From NCBI GenBank assembly GCA_030834125.1, contig JAURFW010000003.1:1-64000 (forward strand): 64,000 bases of DNA, written 5' to 3'. The notes under the pieces were generated by a model. It saw only the letters and a list, made by a program, of their open reading frames with translations. It ran no database searches and was not told the origin of the DNA. This document shows positions 27,081-37,614 of this stretch, piece by piece. The stretch's first letter is position 1; each line of letters opens with the position of its first letter. Source of the DNA: Bacteroidota bacterium (GTDB lineage Bacteria; Bacteroidota; Bacteroidia; NS11-12g; UBA955). The translations under genes and the position numbers were made by a program.

Positions 27081-27680
27081 ATGTTAAAAATTGGAATAAC
27101 TGGTGGTATTGGAAGCGGCAAATCAATGGTTTGTTCAATATTTCAACAGTTACGTATTCCTATTTTTGAATCAGATGCGGCTGTAAAGACCTTATATAAG
27201 GAAAATCAAGCGCTGCAAAATGCTTTAGTTGAAAATTTTGGCCTGGATGTCTTAAAAAACAACACGATAAGTATTGATTTTTTACGATTGATTTTAAAGG
27301 ATTCTTCAAAAAGAGAAAAATTAAATTCAATAGTTCATCCTTTTGTATTTCATGCTTTTGAAGAATGGGTAAATAACCAAACTTCGCCCTATGTTATGAA
27401 AGAGGCTGCTATATTGTTTGAAAGTGGCGCGAATAAAACGGTTGACTTAACAATTGGTGTTATTTCACCAGAAGAAGTTCGTTTGAAAAGAACAATCTTA
27501 AGAGATCCTTTTCGAACGGAAGAGGAAATAATAAAAATCATGAATTCCCAACTATCTAATTCAGAATTAAGAGAAAAGTGCGATTATATCATTGAAAACA
27601 ACGAACAAAAATCTCTAATTCATCAAGTCAAAAACTTACACCAAATATTGCTCGACAAATCCAGACATTTCTTTGGATAA
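27081..27680 (+). CDS. coaE: Dephospho-CoA kinase
   Basis: Catalyses the last step of CoA synthesis, ATP-dependent 3'-phosphorylation of dephospho-CoA. The P-loop GGIGSGKS is at 8-15. ESDAAVKTLY and EAAILFESGA (the acceptor-binding region) follow, then the lid arginines in RLKRTILRDPFRTEEE. 199 residues, normal. Its last 45 bases overlap the end of the convergent pyrF gene. Confidence 0.96.
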   Translation: MLKIGITGGIGSGKSMVCSIFQQLRIPIFESDAAVKTLYKENQALQNALVENFGLDVLKNNTISIDFLRLILKDSSKREKLNSIVHPFVFHAFEEWVNNQTSPYVMKEAAILFESGANKTVDLTIGVISPEEVRLKRTILRDPFRTEEEIIKIMNSQLSNSELREKCDYIIENNEQKSLIHQVKNLHQILLDKSRHFFG

Positions 27681-28454
27681 TTGTAAAGCAGACTCTCCGG
27701 CAGCCACGTCAAAGTTTTCACCATCGGAGGCATAAATAATTCCCCTAGAACTATTCACAAGAAGTCCCACTTCGCCATTTGCCGCCGCATGTGTAATATC
27801 TGTTAAACTACCACCTTGAGCACCTACACCTGGTACTAATAAAAAGTGATTAGGAATTAAATTACGAATTTCTTTTACTTTTTCAGCCCTAGTTGCACCC
27901 ACAACAAACATGAGTTGGTTTTCATTTCCCCATTTACAAACCGTTTCAATTACAGACTCATATAGGGCTTTTTCTCCATCTATATGTTTTGTTTGAAAGT
28001 CTTTGTGTCCCTCATTACTCGTTAAGGCCAAACAAATGATGGTTTTATTTGGAAATTCTAAAAAAGGGCGGATACTATCTTCTCCCATATAAGGAGAAAC
28101 AGTAATCGCGTCAAAATTTAGGTTTTCAAAAAAAGCACGAGCATACATTTTACTTGTATTGCCTATGTCTCCTCTTTTAGCGTCAGCTATAGTAAAAGTA
28201 TTTTCGGGGATGTATGAAAGAGTCTCTTCCATCCAATTCCAACCTTGTGCACCATATTGCTCGTAAAAGGCGGTATTTATTTTATAAGCCACAGAATAGG
28301 GCGATGTGGCTTTAATAATTTGTTTGTTAAAATTTAGAAAACCGTTTTCGTTTTTAGTCAGATGTTTAGGGAGTTTCCCCATTTCTGTATCTAGCCCCGT
28401 ACACAAGTAGCTTTTCTTACTCCGGATTTCTCTAATTATGTCATGTTTATTCAA
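27636..28454 (-). CDS. pyrF: Orotidine 5'-phosphate decarboxylase
   Basis: Makes UMP from OMP in de novo pyrimidine synthesis. The catalytic segment is TIADAKRGDIGNTSKMYA (about 83-100), with the Asp/Lys pair of the family. The upstream GLDTEMGKLP and downstream LVPGVGAQGG complete the barrel's phosphate site. At 272 residues it belongs to the longer type 2 group. Its 3' end overlaps coaE convergently, so the two messages share 45 bases in antisense. It is divergent from the large cargo gene. Confidence 0.96.
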   Translation of the reverse strand: MNKHDIIREIRSKKSYLCTGLDTEMGKLPKHLTKNENGFLNFNKQIIKATSPYSVAYKINTAFYEQYGAQGWNWMEETLSYIPENTFTIADAKRGDIGNTSKMYARAFFENLNFDAITVSPYMGEDSIRPFLEFPNKTIICLALTSNEGHKDFQTKHIDGEKALYESVIETVCKWGNENQLMFVVGATRAEKVKEIRNLIPNHFLLVPGVGAQGGSLTDITHAAANGEVGLLVNSSRGIIYASDGENFDVAAGESALQLSKEMSGFVEQYLV

Positions 28455-28492
28455 AGCAACTACAAATTAAAGCAAAGCAAAACGTAATTATT

Positions 28493-28500
28493 TACATTTG
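28493..28500 (+). promoter_or_regulatory. -7 promoter element of the 1236-residue cargo gene
   Basis: TACATTTG, then TATT, then the GTG start at 28505: four-base spacing. Confidence 0.65.
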
Positions 28501-28504
28501 TATT

Positions 28505-31500
28505 GTGCGGCTTATTTTTTTTGCTGGATTTTTAGTTTTATTCTCAGGATTAAAATCTCAATTTGTTCAAGTTGGTAATGGTTCTTATTTGGGGACATTG
28601 TCAGGCCCCATAAGGGTTTCAAACACATCAGACACATTTGTATCTAAGTATGCCTATATATATCCCAAATCAGAATTAGGTAATATAACGCAGGGTGATT
28701 CAATTACTTCATTAGCCTTCTATAAAACAGATGGTGACTTGTTCAATGGCGATGTACAAATGCGAGTTTGGATATCCAACACCCCTCTTTATGATTTTGG
28801 GACCTCGCCAATTTCTTTTTCAACTGAAACCAATTCAGCGCAACTAGTTTTCAATGATCATCCCTCCACCATTTTTGGTGAGAATGAGAGCTTTTATACA
28901 GTTCCTTTTTCACAAGCATACTATTATGACTCTTCCACGAATGGAGAGAATTTAGCAATTTACGTTGAGTGTATTCAATACGACTCCCAAGGCACAGCGT
29001 ACAGTTTTTATTTTGAAGGAAGTAATACAGTAAGTGGTTTTTACAGTCCCCAGGTGAAATACTATATAGGGATTACCAACGAGGATAGTTTAAGATCTTC
29101 GTTAGAATATCATCCTACAATTATTTTAAATTATCCACGATTTGCCGAAGATGCCATGATTCGAGGTGTTTATACATTGGGCAAGATGCCAATTCCACTT
29201 GGAAACCCAGATAGCGTTAAGGCTTTAGTTCGAAATGTAGGAAAACAGGAGATTAAAAACTTAAAATGTTACACCTATAGCAGAGGAAACAACGCACAAC
29301 AGGATAGTTTTACCATTTCGCTGAAACTAGGGGAAGAAAAGTTTGTAATGGTTCCTTCGTTGAGTCCTTCAAAAAAAGGTTTTGATACTGTATATGTAGA
29401 GGCAAATGATAGCAACAAAGCGAATAACACAGCGTTTTCATACCGTCTGGGCAATCCCAATATTTATAGTTATCGAGATGTGACACAATCGCCTGCTGGA
29501 GGTGGTATTGGTTTTAATGGTGCACAAGGTGATTTTGTAGCGCGTTTTCACTCAAACAATAAGAAAAATTTAAACCAAATAACAGTTGCTTTTTCTGGTT
29601 CGGGCCGCTTGTTTCAATTAGGAATATGGGAGCATGACACAATAAAAGCCCAACCGGGTAAAGAAATATATATAAGCGACTCCCTGTACTCAAAACAAGG
29701 AACTTATATTTTTGATTTACCCCAACCAATACAAGTAAATGGATCGTTTTATGTGGGTGTTAGGCAATTAGACCTAAACAATGTTGGTTTTGGTTTTCAG
29801 TTTGAACAACCGGTTCGTCCTCAGACCTTCTTTTTTACATCTCCAGCGGGAGATACAAATTGGGTTGATTTCCACCCAAATGCACCATATCGTTTTATTA
29901 TTGAGCCAAGATTGCAAGCAGATTACGATTATACAGTGTTATCCGCAAAACCACCCAAAGACACCTTAAACATCTATGATAATGATTCATTCATTCCAGA
30001 GGTAACAGTATCGAATATTGGGGTTTATAAAACAGCAGATAGCTTTACTGTACGCTGCATAATTAGAGGCCTAAATCAATTGCATTTTGATGAAGTAATA
30101 TTGGATACTTTGTCACCTGGGTTGTCGAGAACCTATAAATTCAATAAATCGTTTAAACCAGAAGAGTTTGGCCAACATACCATGTGGTTAATTGTTAGCC
30201 ACTATCTAGATGAAATTCAGGATAATGACACTCTAGTTTATAACTTTTACAGTGGCGTAACGCAGGATGTGATGATGCGCACGCTTTACGATCCCAAAAG
30301 TGGAGGTGTGTATCTTTTTGAACAAGACACAATAATGCCTTTGGCCGCAGTGTTAAACCTTGGATATGACAACACAAAACCATTTAATGCGTATTGTCAG
30401 ATATTCCATGACACGAATAAAATTTACGAAGATGTTCAAAAAATCAGTTTAAATGGATTTTTCTCTCAGGTATTATTTTGGAAGACCTACAAATGCACAG
30501 ACACGGGTACTTTGAAATTTCTTTTCTTTACTTCAATGGCGGGGGATCGTTATTTATTTAACGACACTATTTCCAGCACTGTTGTTGTTTTTAAACAGTT
30601 GGATATTGTGTCGGATACAATTTACAGCCCTAATCCAGATAGTACCTATTTTAAAAGTAATGACATAGATGTAGTTTTGGGTGTAAAAAACGAAGGTGTA
30701 ATGCCAAGCTATGATACGCGTTATCAAGTTGATATTTTTGATCCATCAAACCAATTGATATATACCGACTCGTTCAAAACTGTATACTTTGGTATGGATG
30801 CCCAAACTAAGTCAACAAAGAAGTTTACACCGAATAAAAATGGTGTGTATAAAGTTAGGTTGTTAGCTCATGACACCCTTGATAAATATCGATATAACGA
30901 TACGCAAATTCAATATTTTACAGTGGGTCACAAAGTTGATTTTGAAGTTGATAGCATCGGTATTCCAGTTCTATTATCCTCTGCAGGAAATGGTGTGATA
31001 CCTTCTGTTAAAATTAAGAACAATGGTTTTAGCATCATAGACACCACCGTAAGGTTTAAATTAGAAATATTCAAAAGTCAAGTTAAATGGCATAGTGAGA
31101 CTATCGATATAGACATTACTGCTGAGTCAGATCAAACGGTATTATTATCCAAAACATTCAAACCACTTTTTACCGGAACATACAATGCAATTGCTACTGT
31201 TTTTCATCCGAACGATGCCGTATCCAACAATGATACTTTCAAGTTCAATTTTGATGTTCTTGTAGGAAAAGACCCATTAATCGTTGAAATAACACCTAAT
31301 CACGATTCAAAAATTCTATATAAAAACCACAACTTAGACAGTTTTGAGGTGTTGTTGAAAAACCAAGGCACAGACACTGTTTTAGGTGTTAATGTGTATT
31401 TTGATATTATTCACAATAAAGCAATTGTTTATAAAAACTATCAGGAGCGATTAGATCTTGCTCCGGATCAAGAAGTAAAAGTAAATTATATAGTAAATCA

Positions 31501-32215
31501 GAAGATTACCTCTTTAGGAGAATATACAATACAGGCGGTTCTTGATTATGCTGAGGATGAGGATAATTCTAACGACACATTAACCCATAAATTTGAATTG
31601 AGATCTAAATATGACTTGGCAATTTTAGCTGTAGACTCGCCACAGACAAGTGGTTTTTATGTAACAAATACAAAGTACTATCCAAAAATTACTATGTCTA
31701 ACTTAGGGAAAGATTCTAACACTCGTCCAACAACTTTGTTATATACAGCCCAAAAAAATGGCTCACCTTGGTATTCGGAAGAAATACCTATTCCGGTTAT
31801 TTCGCCCGGAGACAGCGTCGAAGTACAAGCTACACAAGTGCTTTATTTCCAAGATATGGGTACGTATGAGTTTCTTATTTACAATAAAAACCACATAGAT
31901 GAACAGTTGACCAATGATACTTTATCATATACTTTGATTGTTCAGCAAAACCAAATCAAAGAAACGCAAAATCGATTGAAAATTTACCCAAACCCGGTTC
32001 CAAATAACACCTTTGAAATTTCAAATATTAACGTTGAGAAGGTATTCTTATACGATGCAACTGGAAGATCTGTGCCAATTAATTGGCACCATAACGGTAC
32101 TAAAAATTTTACTGTTGAGCTTTCAGAATCTTTATCTGAAGGCATATATTATGTTATTGTTAGAACTACAAAAGGTAACAACCTTCAAAGACAAATTGTT
32201 GTTTTAGACAAATGA
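28505..32215 (+). CDS. Large CARDB-like repeat protein with T9SS type A signal
   Basis: 1236 residues. The signal peptide (MRLIFFAGFLVLFSGLKSQ) directly follows the GTG start. About residues 20-220 are beta-rich. The rest contains repeated Ig-like CARDB modules of about 100-120 residues, recognisable by NNTAFSY, QDNDTLVYNF, LFNDTISS, YRYNDTQIQYF, SNNDTFKFNF, NSNDTLTHKF and LTNDTLSYTL at the end of each. The last ~80 residues (LKIYPNPVPNNTFEIS to RQIVVLDK) are a type A T9SS sorting domain. A surface or secreted adhesive or structural role is inferred. Its stop overlaps the next gene's ATG by four bases. Confidence 0.9.
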   Translation: MRLIFFAGFLVLFSGLKSQFVQVGNGSYLGTLSGPIRVSNTSDTFVSKYAYIYPKSELGNITQGDSITSLAFYKTDGDLFNGDVQMRVWISNTPLYDFGTSPISFSTETNSAQLVFNDHPSTIFGENESFYTVPFSQAYYYDSSTNGENLAIYVECIQYDSQGTAYSFYFEGSNTVSGFYSPQVKYYIGITNEDSLRSSLEYHPTIILNYPRFAEDAMIRGVYTLGKMPIPLGNPDSVKALVRNVGKQEIKNLKCYTYSRGNNAQQDSFTISLKLGEEKFVMVPSLSPSKKGFDTVYVEANDSNKANNTAFSYRLGNPNIYSYRDVTQSPAGGGIGFNGAQGDFVARFHSNNKKNLNQITVAFSGSGRLFQLGIWEHDTIKAQPGKEIYISDSLYSKQGTYIFDLPQPIQVNGSFYVGVRQLDLNNVGFGFQFEQPVRPQTFFFTSPAGDTNWVDFHPNAPYRFIIEPRLQADYDYTVLSAKPPKDTLNIYDNDSFIPEVTVSNIGVYKTADSFTVRCIIRGLNQLHFDEVILDTLSPGLSRTYKFNKSFKPEEFGQHTMWLIVSHYLDEIQDNDTLVYNFYSGVTQDVMMRTLYDPKSGGVYLFEQDTIMPLAAVLNLGYDNTKPFNAYCQIFHDTNKIYEDVQKISLNGFFSQVLFWKTYKCTDTGTLKFLFFTSMAGDRYLFNDTISSTVVVFKQLDIVSDTIYSPNPDSTYFKSNDIDVVLGVKNEGVMPSYDTRYQVDIFDPSNQLIYTDSFKTVYFGMDAQTKSTKKFTPNKNGVYKVRLLAHDTLDKYRYNDTQIQYFTVGHKVDFEVDSIGIPVLLSSAGNGVIPSVKIKNNGFSIIDTTVRFKLEIFKSQVKWHSETIDIDITAESDQTVLLSKTFKPLFTGTYNAIATVFHPNDAVSNNDTFKFNFDVLVGKDPLIVEITPNHDSKILYKNHNLDSFEVLLKNQGTDTVLGVNVYFDIIHNKAIVYKNYQERLDLAPDQEVKVNYIVNQKITSLGEYTIQAVLDYAEDEDNSNDTLTHKFELRSKYDLAILAVDSPQTSGFYVTNTKYYPKITMSNLGKDSNTRPTTLLYTAQKNGSPWYSEEIPIPVISPGDSVEVQATQVLYFQDMGTYEFLIYNKNHIDEQLTNDTLSYTLIVQQNQIKETQNRLKIYPNPVPNNTFEISNINVEKVFLYDATGRSVPINWHHNGTKNFTVELSESLSEGIYYVIVRTTKGNNLQRQIVVLDK

Positions 32216-33600
32216 TAAATCGCTTTTTATTCTTGATGATATTGGTCTCGAGCGCATTTGCTTGTAAAACAATAAAACCTCCGGCACCATCTAATATGAA
32301 TGAATCATCAGCAGTTAAAAATATTCCTGTTATTTTATCGCGAGTTGATGTACCTATTGCCATAAAAATGACGCCCTTTATTGAAATGGCAAATAATGAA
32401 ATTCCCAAAAAACATAGCGGTTCAGAAAAGCCTTGTGAGGGTTTGCGTTATGAGTATAATGTCATTCTGGGCGAGTTTGATTTAGATGGTAAGGGCTCCA
32501 ATAGTGTATCGATGGATATGGAATTTTCGTATTCTGCCAAAGGTGCATATTGTGCATATTGTTTTGGGGAGTCATGTTCGGTTCCAACAATAGGTTTTGA
32601 TGTGGGGAACAAAGACAAAATGAAGAGAGCTAAACTTTCTATTGAAAGTAAAATTGACTTACTGCCTAATTATCACCTGAAAACCAAATCAGAAATTAAG
32701 GAAATAGTTCCTTTTGACCCAATTAAGAAGATTTTTGGTTATGACATTACCAATTTATTACTAAAAAAGGCTAAACCATATTTGGGAGAGGCAACAAAAA
32801 CAGTAGATGAAGAAATCAACAAAATTGACCTGAAGAAATATATTCAACCTACTTACGATGACCTACAGAAGGATATTTTCATTGATGGGGTAGGATATTT
32901 GGCCCTGTTTCCAAAAGAAATATCTTTAAGCAAGTTAACCTTTAATAAAGACGAATTGAACGTTTCATTGGGTCTTAAGGCTGCTCCCACAATAAAGAGC
33001 ACGCCGTTTAATGTAGTTCCAGAGAAACTCCCCAACCTTACTACATACAAAAAGAGCGAGGGTTTTGAGCTTTATGCAGACCTAAAAATAGATTACGACA
33101 CACTTTCTAAACAAGTATTATCATGCTTGAAAAAGGAAGTATTTGAAGTGGGTAGAAATAAGATTATGGTAAGCAGTTTAAAAATGTTTTCAGCTGCAGA
33201 AAAACTAGGGGTACAAGTTGATTTCCTTGGATCGAAATCAGGCACTATTTATCTTTTAGCAAAACCTATTTTTGACTCTGAAAAACAACAAATGCGAGTA
33301 GATGATCTAGAATATGATATATCTACAAAAAACCTATTGTTAAAGTCAGCGAAATGGCTCTTAAATGAAACCATAAGAACTAAAATGCAAGAAGCTATGA
33401 CCTATGATTTGACTAAAGATCTTGCCGATGCAAAAAAGGCCGTAAACAAATCACTAAACTCAGAAGTCAGTAAAGGGGTGGTATTAAAAGGTGGTTTAGA
33501 CAATTTGCAAGTGGTTGAATTTCAAACCCAACCTAAAGAACTCTTTGTTAGAATTCGAATGGACGGAAATATTTCTGTGTTATTAAATGACATTCAATAA
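32212..33600 (+). CDS. DUF4403 lipoprotein
   Basis: 462 residues with a signal peptide and lipobox (SSAFAC, Cys18), then the DUF4403 pattern: a Ser/Pro-rich spacer, VPIAIKMTPFIEMANNEIPK, and long alternating alpha/beta repeats up to VVEFQTQPKELFVRIRMDGNISV. DUF4403 proteins are envelope lipoproteins of unknown role; the fold is possibly related to lipid-binding tubular domains (inference from memory, weak). Translationally coupled to the T9SS cargo gene (ATGA overlap). Confidence 0.85.
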   Translation: MINRFLFLMILVSSAFACKTIKPPAPSNMNESSAVKNIPVILSRVDVPIAIKMTPFIEMANNEIPKKHSGSEKPCEGLRYEYNVILGEFDLDGKGSNSVSMDMEFSYSAKGAYCAYCFGESCSVPTIGFDVGNKDKMKRAKLSIESKIDLLPNYHLKTKSEIKEIVPFDPIKKIFGYDITNLLLKKAKPYLGEATKTVDEEINKIDLKKYIQPTYDDLQKDIFIDGVGYLALFPKEISLSKLTFNKDELNVSLGLKAAPTIKSTPFNVVPEKLPNLTTYKKSEGFELYADLKIDYDTLSKQVLSCLKKEVFEVGRNKIMVSSLKMFSAAEKLGVQVDFLGSKSGTIYLLAKPIFDSEKQQMRVDDLEYDISTKNLLLKSAKWLLNETIRTKMQEAMTYDLTKDLADAKKAVNKSLNSEVSKGVVLKGGLDNLQVVEFQTQPKELFVRIRMDGNISVLLNDIQ

Positions 33601-33626
33601 AAAAGCGGCTATTGCCGCTTTTTTTA
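33599..33626. terminator. Bidirectional terminator between DUF4403 gene and gapA
   Basis: GCGGC-TATT-GCCGC hairpin flanked by an A-run and a T-run, so it can stop both the plus-strand lipoprotein message and the minus-strand gapA message. Confidence 0.85.
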
Positions 33627-33645
33627 ATAAGTTAATTGTTATCAA

Positions 33646-34662
<1,017 letters not shown>

Positions 34663-34671
34663 TTAAAAAAA

Positions 34672-35361
34672 TTATCCTCTTGGTTTTAAGGGTCTAATTT
34701 CAAGATTTACTGGGTGAAAGTTTGCAGGCGACTCTATTGCATAAACAATTTGAGATGCAACGTCCTCAGGCATTAACATATTGTCATGTGGTTCAATAGC
34801 ATCATTGTGTCTGAAAAAATCAGTTTTTACAGAGCCAGGGTAAATACAGGTTACTTTAACACCAAACTCACGAACCTCTTTATAAAGCGCTTCACTAAAT
34901 CCGCGAACTGCAAATTTGGTAGCGCAATAACCCGATACTTGTTGGTAACCCTCTAATCCAGCAATACTAGCTATATTTATAATATGTGCTTCACCAGACT
35001 TTTTCATACTTGGCAATGCTAACTTAGTAGAGTAGAACAATCCGGTAACATTAGTGTTCATCATCTGGTGCCACTGCTCAATAGGCAATTCTTCACATTT
35101 TCCAAAATAACCTAAACCTGCATTATTGATTAACACATGTATTTCATCATGTTTTTCAAGAATTGAAATAAACGCTTTTTCAAGTTGATTAAACTCTTGA
35201 ACATCCGCCCTTATGCACGTATAGTTTTTGTGATTAGTTGAACATCCGCTTCTACATATGCCATAAACAATAGCCCCTTTTTCCAATAATTGATTCACAC
35301 AATGCATACCAATACCCTTGTTTGCACCTGTAACCACTGCTATTTTTCCTATTAAATTCAT
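34672..35361 (-). CDS. Short-chain dehydrogenase/reductase
   Basis: 229 residues, classical SDR. TGANKGIGMHC (13-23) is the cofactor loop, NNAGLGYFG stabilises the core, and the catalytic Ser, Tyr and Lys are in NIASIAGLEGYQQVSGYCATK. CIYPGSVKTDFF follows. The family includes 3-ketoacyl-(ACP) reductases and many others; the substrate cannot be told. It begins five bases after the mnmH stop and so ends a minus-strand operon purS-DUF4286-mnmH-SDR. Confidence 0.9.
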   Translation of the reverse strand: MNLIGKIAVVTGANKGIGMHCVNQLLEKGAIVYGICRSGCSTNHKNYTCIRADVQEFNQLEKAFISILEKHDEIHVLINNAGLGYFGKCEELPIEQWHQMMNTNVTGLFYSTKLALPSMKKSGEAHIINIASIAGLEGYQQVSGYCATKFAVRGFSEALYKEVREFGVKVTCIYPGSVKTDFFRHNDAIEPHDNMLMPEDVASQIVYAIESPANFHPVNLEIRPLKPRG

Positions 35362-35366
35362 GTATT

Positions 35367-36392
35367 CTATTTAATTGTTTGAATTAACTCATTAACACTG
35401 CCGTATTTGTTTTTCCAATCAAAAACTACAACATGTAAAACACGGTCCTTGTGTTTTTGTTCACCGTAACCATAGGTTTTATCATAATAAACTAAAACTG
35501 TTTTAAGCCATAATTGCAAATCACCGTTTTTTAATGCCTCAATAGCCGTATTTGCATGTTGCCCACCAAGTTTTTTGCGCAAAACCTCTGTTCTTTCTGT
35601 CAATTGGCCAATTGGGAAGTGCCCATAATCTGTTAACAGTCGATTTATACGGGTTTCATCATCCACATTGGCACTAACAATTTTTGCGGTTGATAATTTA
35701 TCCCAAAATGCAGTAGGCAAAAAACAAGTTCCTATTAAACGACTCTCATTTTCAACCCAAGTCGTTTTAGTTGGATCTTGTGATAATAATTCTAAGCCTA
35801 GTAAGTTTTCGAACATCTCTGTTGAGGGTTGTTCTGGCATTCCCAATGCACCAAAAGCACTACCTCTGTGGTTTGCGAGATCTTCTAGATCAATTATTTG
35901 TTCGTTCTTTTCTTTTAAAAGGTGTAATATTTCAGTTTTTCCAGAACCAGTTTTTCCAGACAAAACTATAAGTTGATAGGGTTTTTCAAATGTCTGATGA
36001 ATTAGATTTCTAAAGGATTTGTAACCACCCTTAATTTTTAAAATCTTATGTCCACCCCAAGCACAAATAACAGAAGCAATTTCAGACCTTAAGCCACCTC
36101 TCCAACAATAAAAAACTACTTGTTTTTCTCCAAAGTAAGAAGAATACTTTCGGTACAGTTCTTCCATTCTTGGTCCAACTAGTCGCAAACCCAATGCTAC
36201 CGCTTCTTTTCTTCCTTCTTGTTTGTAGGTTGTACCCACAGCTTCTCGCTCAGAATTTGATAATAAAGGAATATTTATTGAACCGGACATGTGTCCTTTT
36301 TGATACTCGTTTTCACTGCGAACATCAATAAGCACATAGGAATTTACCCCCCCATTTAAAACATCCTCAATTTGGATTTCGGAGGCCTGCAT
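35367..36392 (-). CDS. mnmH: tRNA 2-selenouridine synthase
   Basis: 341 residues combining an N-terminal rhodanese domain (about 1-130) and a C-terminal P-loop domain. The catalytic Cys is C96 in YCWRGGLRS, the diagnostic SelU/YbbB sequence, and the P-loop is GKTGSGKT (146-153). The enzyme geranylates 2-thiouridine at tRNA position 34 and exchanges sulfur for selenium using selenophosphate. selD is not in the window, so selenium use is not proven here. It forms an operon with DUF4286 and purS. Confidence 0.93.
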   Translation of the reverse strand: MQASEIQIEDVLNGGVNSYVLIDVRSENEYQKGHMSGSINIPLLSNSEREAVGTTYKQEGRKEAVALGLRLVGPRMEELYRKYSSYFGEKQVVFYCWRGGLRSEIASVICAWGGHKILKIKGGYKSFRNLIHQTFEKPYQLIVLSGKTGSGKTEILHLLKEKNEQIIDLEDLANHRGSAFGALGMPEQPSTEMFENLLGLELLSQDPTKTTWVENESRLIGTCFLPTAFWDKLSTAKIVSANVDDETRINRLLTDYGHFPIGQLTERTEVLRKKLGGQHANTAIEALKNGDLQLWLKTVLVYYDKTYGYGEQKHKDRVLHVVVFDWKNKYGSVNELIQTIK

Positions 36393-36393
36393 T

Positions 36394-36702
36394 TTATTTA
36401 ATAACTTCTAAAACTGAGCGATAAGCCATCACTTGATCACCAAATTTGGCTAGTGTTTTTGCTTGTAATCCAGGGCCGTGCTCGGTTCTATATTTATTCA
36501 GAGTTTCATGTGATTCGCAAGTATATTGAATGGCATAGTTCACTCCATGATCGTCTTCTTCTTGATTAATAAGTTTTAGGATTTTATAATCTTTAAAACA
36601 ACCGGTTCCCATTACATCTGGAAGGTGTTCATCGCGCATCCATTGTAACCAATTTTCAGCCATGTGTTTTTCTACATTGCAGGTTACGTTGTAAATAATC
36701 AT
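36394..36702 (-). CDS. DUF4286 family protein
   Basis: 102 residues matching the Bacteroidota DUF4286 pattern: MIIYNVTCNVE, WLQWMRDEHLPDVMGTGCF, then AIQYTCESHETLNKYRTEHGP. It resembles a ferredoxin-like (dimeric alpha-beta barrel) fold. Function unknown. Its ATG overlaps the purS stop codon (ATGA). Confidence 0.88.
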   Translation of the reverse strand: MIIYNVTCNVEKHMAENWLQWMRDEHLPDVMGTGCFKDYKILKLINQEEDDHGVNYAIQYTCESHETLNKYRTEHGPGLQAKTLAKFGDQVMAYRSVLEVIK

Positions 36703-36950
36703 AATTCGCTTATTCTGATATTATAACTCTCCATTATTAAGTTGGCTAGTAGTTTTTTTGATGCCAACTCTGCTGTTTCTTCTGCTTTTGAGGCATTTTC
36801 AGCATCAATTTCAAGAGTAATAAATCGCCCTACACTAACTTCTGTAACATTGTCAGCGCCAATTCTAGGCATGCTGTGAAGTACAGCTTTACCTTGTGGG
36901 TCTAATAAACCTTTTTTTGGAAGGATTTCTATTTCTGCTTTGAATTTCAC
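36699..36950 (-). CDS. purS: Phosphoribosylformylglycinamidine synthase subunit PurS
   Basis: A small subunit that bridges PurQ and PurL in the fourth step of purine synthesis. MKFKAEIEILPKKGLLDPQG is the canonical PurS N-terminus; RIGADNVTEVSVGRFITLEI follows. The start is GTG at 36950, giving 83 residues, the family size. A longer frame from a TTG runs over the promoter element and is rejected. The GTG lies four bases after TATTTTTG. purQ and purL are not in the window. Confidence 0.93.
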   Translation of the reverse strand: MKFKAEIEILPKKGLLDPQGKAVLHSMPRIGADNVTEVSVGRFITLEIDAENASKAEETAELASKKLLANLIMESYNIRISEL

Positions 36951-36954
36951 ATCA

Positions 36955-36962
36955 CAAAAATA
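36955..36962 (-). promoter_or_regulatory. -7 promoter element of the purS operon
   Basis: TATTTTTG, then TGAT, then the purS GTG start: four-base spacing. It fixes the start codon and predicts a leaderless operon message. Confidence 0.7.
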
Positions 36963-37002
36963 CTTCAAAAACAATCGATTGACCCTAAATTAGCGAAAAA
37001 TT

Positions 37003-37614
37003 ATGGCAATAATCAGGAGACTTTCGTATTTATTACCTTTATTACTTGTGGCGTGCACAAGTTCTGGAGGAAACAAAACCACAAACAGTAGCAACCAATC
37101 CCAAACAGAAGAAATAATTTCCGACGACAATGTTGTAAGTTCTTCAATTGATTATTTTTCAAGAGATGTGGAACGGAAGGAAATGTGGGTCCTAGGTAGA
37201 AGTTATAAAACCAAACCAGAGGCATTAAAAACACTTTACATTGCAACATCAAGACTAGTTACAAACGTAGTTACGGAAAACAAATGGATAATGACAGGTT
37301 CGATAATGGCCATATACGAAGAATTGCCTAGTCCACATAAAGAAATAGAAATTTTTGTAGGTGTACCAGTAAACAAAAAGAAAGAAATTGATGGGTTTAA
37401 GTGGAAGAAAATCCCTGCAGGGAAATACATAAAAGCAACAACAAACTATGGGCTTGGAGAATCTGCAGCGGCTTGGCAAAGTATACACAAAGATTTGACA
37501 GAAAGAGGTAAAAATTTAGCTTTCCCTGTTTATGAATATCCCTCGGACAGCAGAAACAGAGAAATGACCACCGTTGTTTCACAATGTAATTTATTATTCC
37601 CCAAATCAAAATGA
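37003..37614 (+). CDS. Lipoprotein with GyrI-like effector-binding domain
   Basis: 203 residues with a signal peptide and lipobox (LLLVAC, Cys17). A Ser/Asn-rich linker runs to about residue 45, then an AraC-effector/GyrI-like domain (about 50-200) with IEIFVGVPVNKK, KKIPAGKYIKATTNYGLGE and FPVYEYPSDSRNREM. That fold binds small molecules; as a lipoprotein it would do so in the periplasm. The ligand is unknown. Its end overlaps the LD-carboxypeptidase ATG by four bases. Confidence 0.8.
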   Translation: MAIIRRLSYLLPLLLVACTSSGGNKTTNSSNQSQTEEIISDDNVVSSSIDYFSRDVERKEMWVLGRSYKTKPEALKTLYIATSRLVTNVVTENKWIMTGSIMAIYEELPSPHKEIEIFVGVPVNKKKEIDGFKWKKIPAGKYIKATTNYGLGESAAAWQSIHKDLTERGKNLAFPVYEYPSDSRNREMTTVVSQCNLLFPKSK

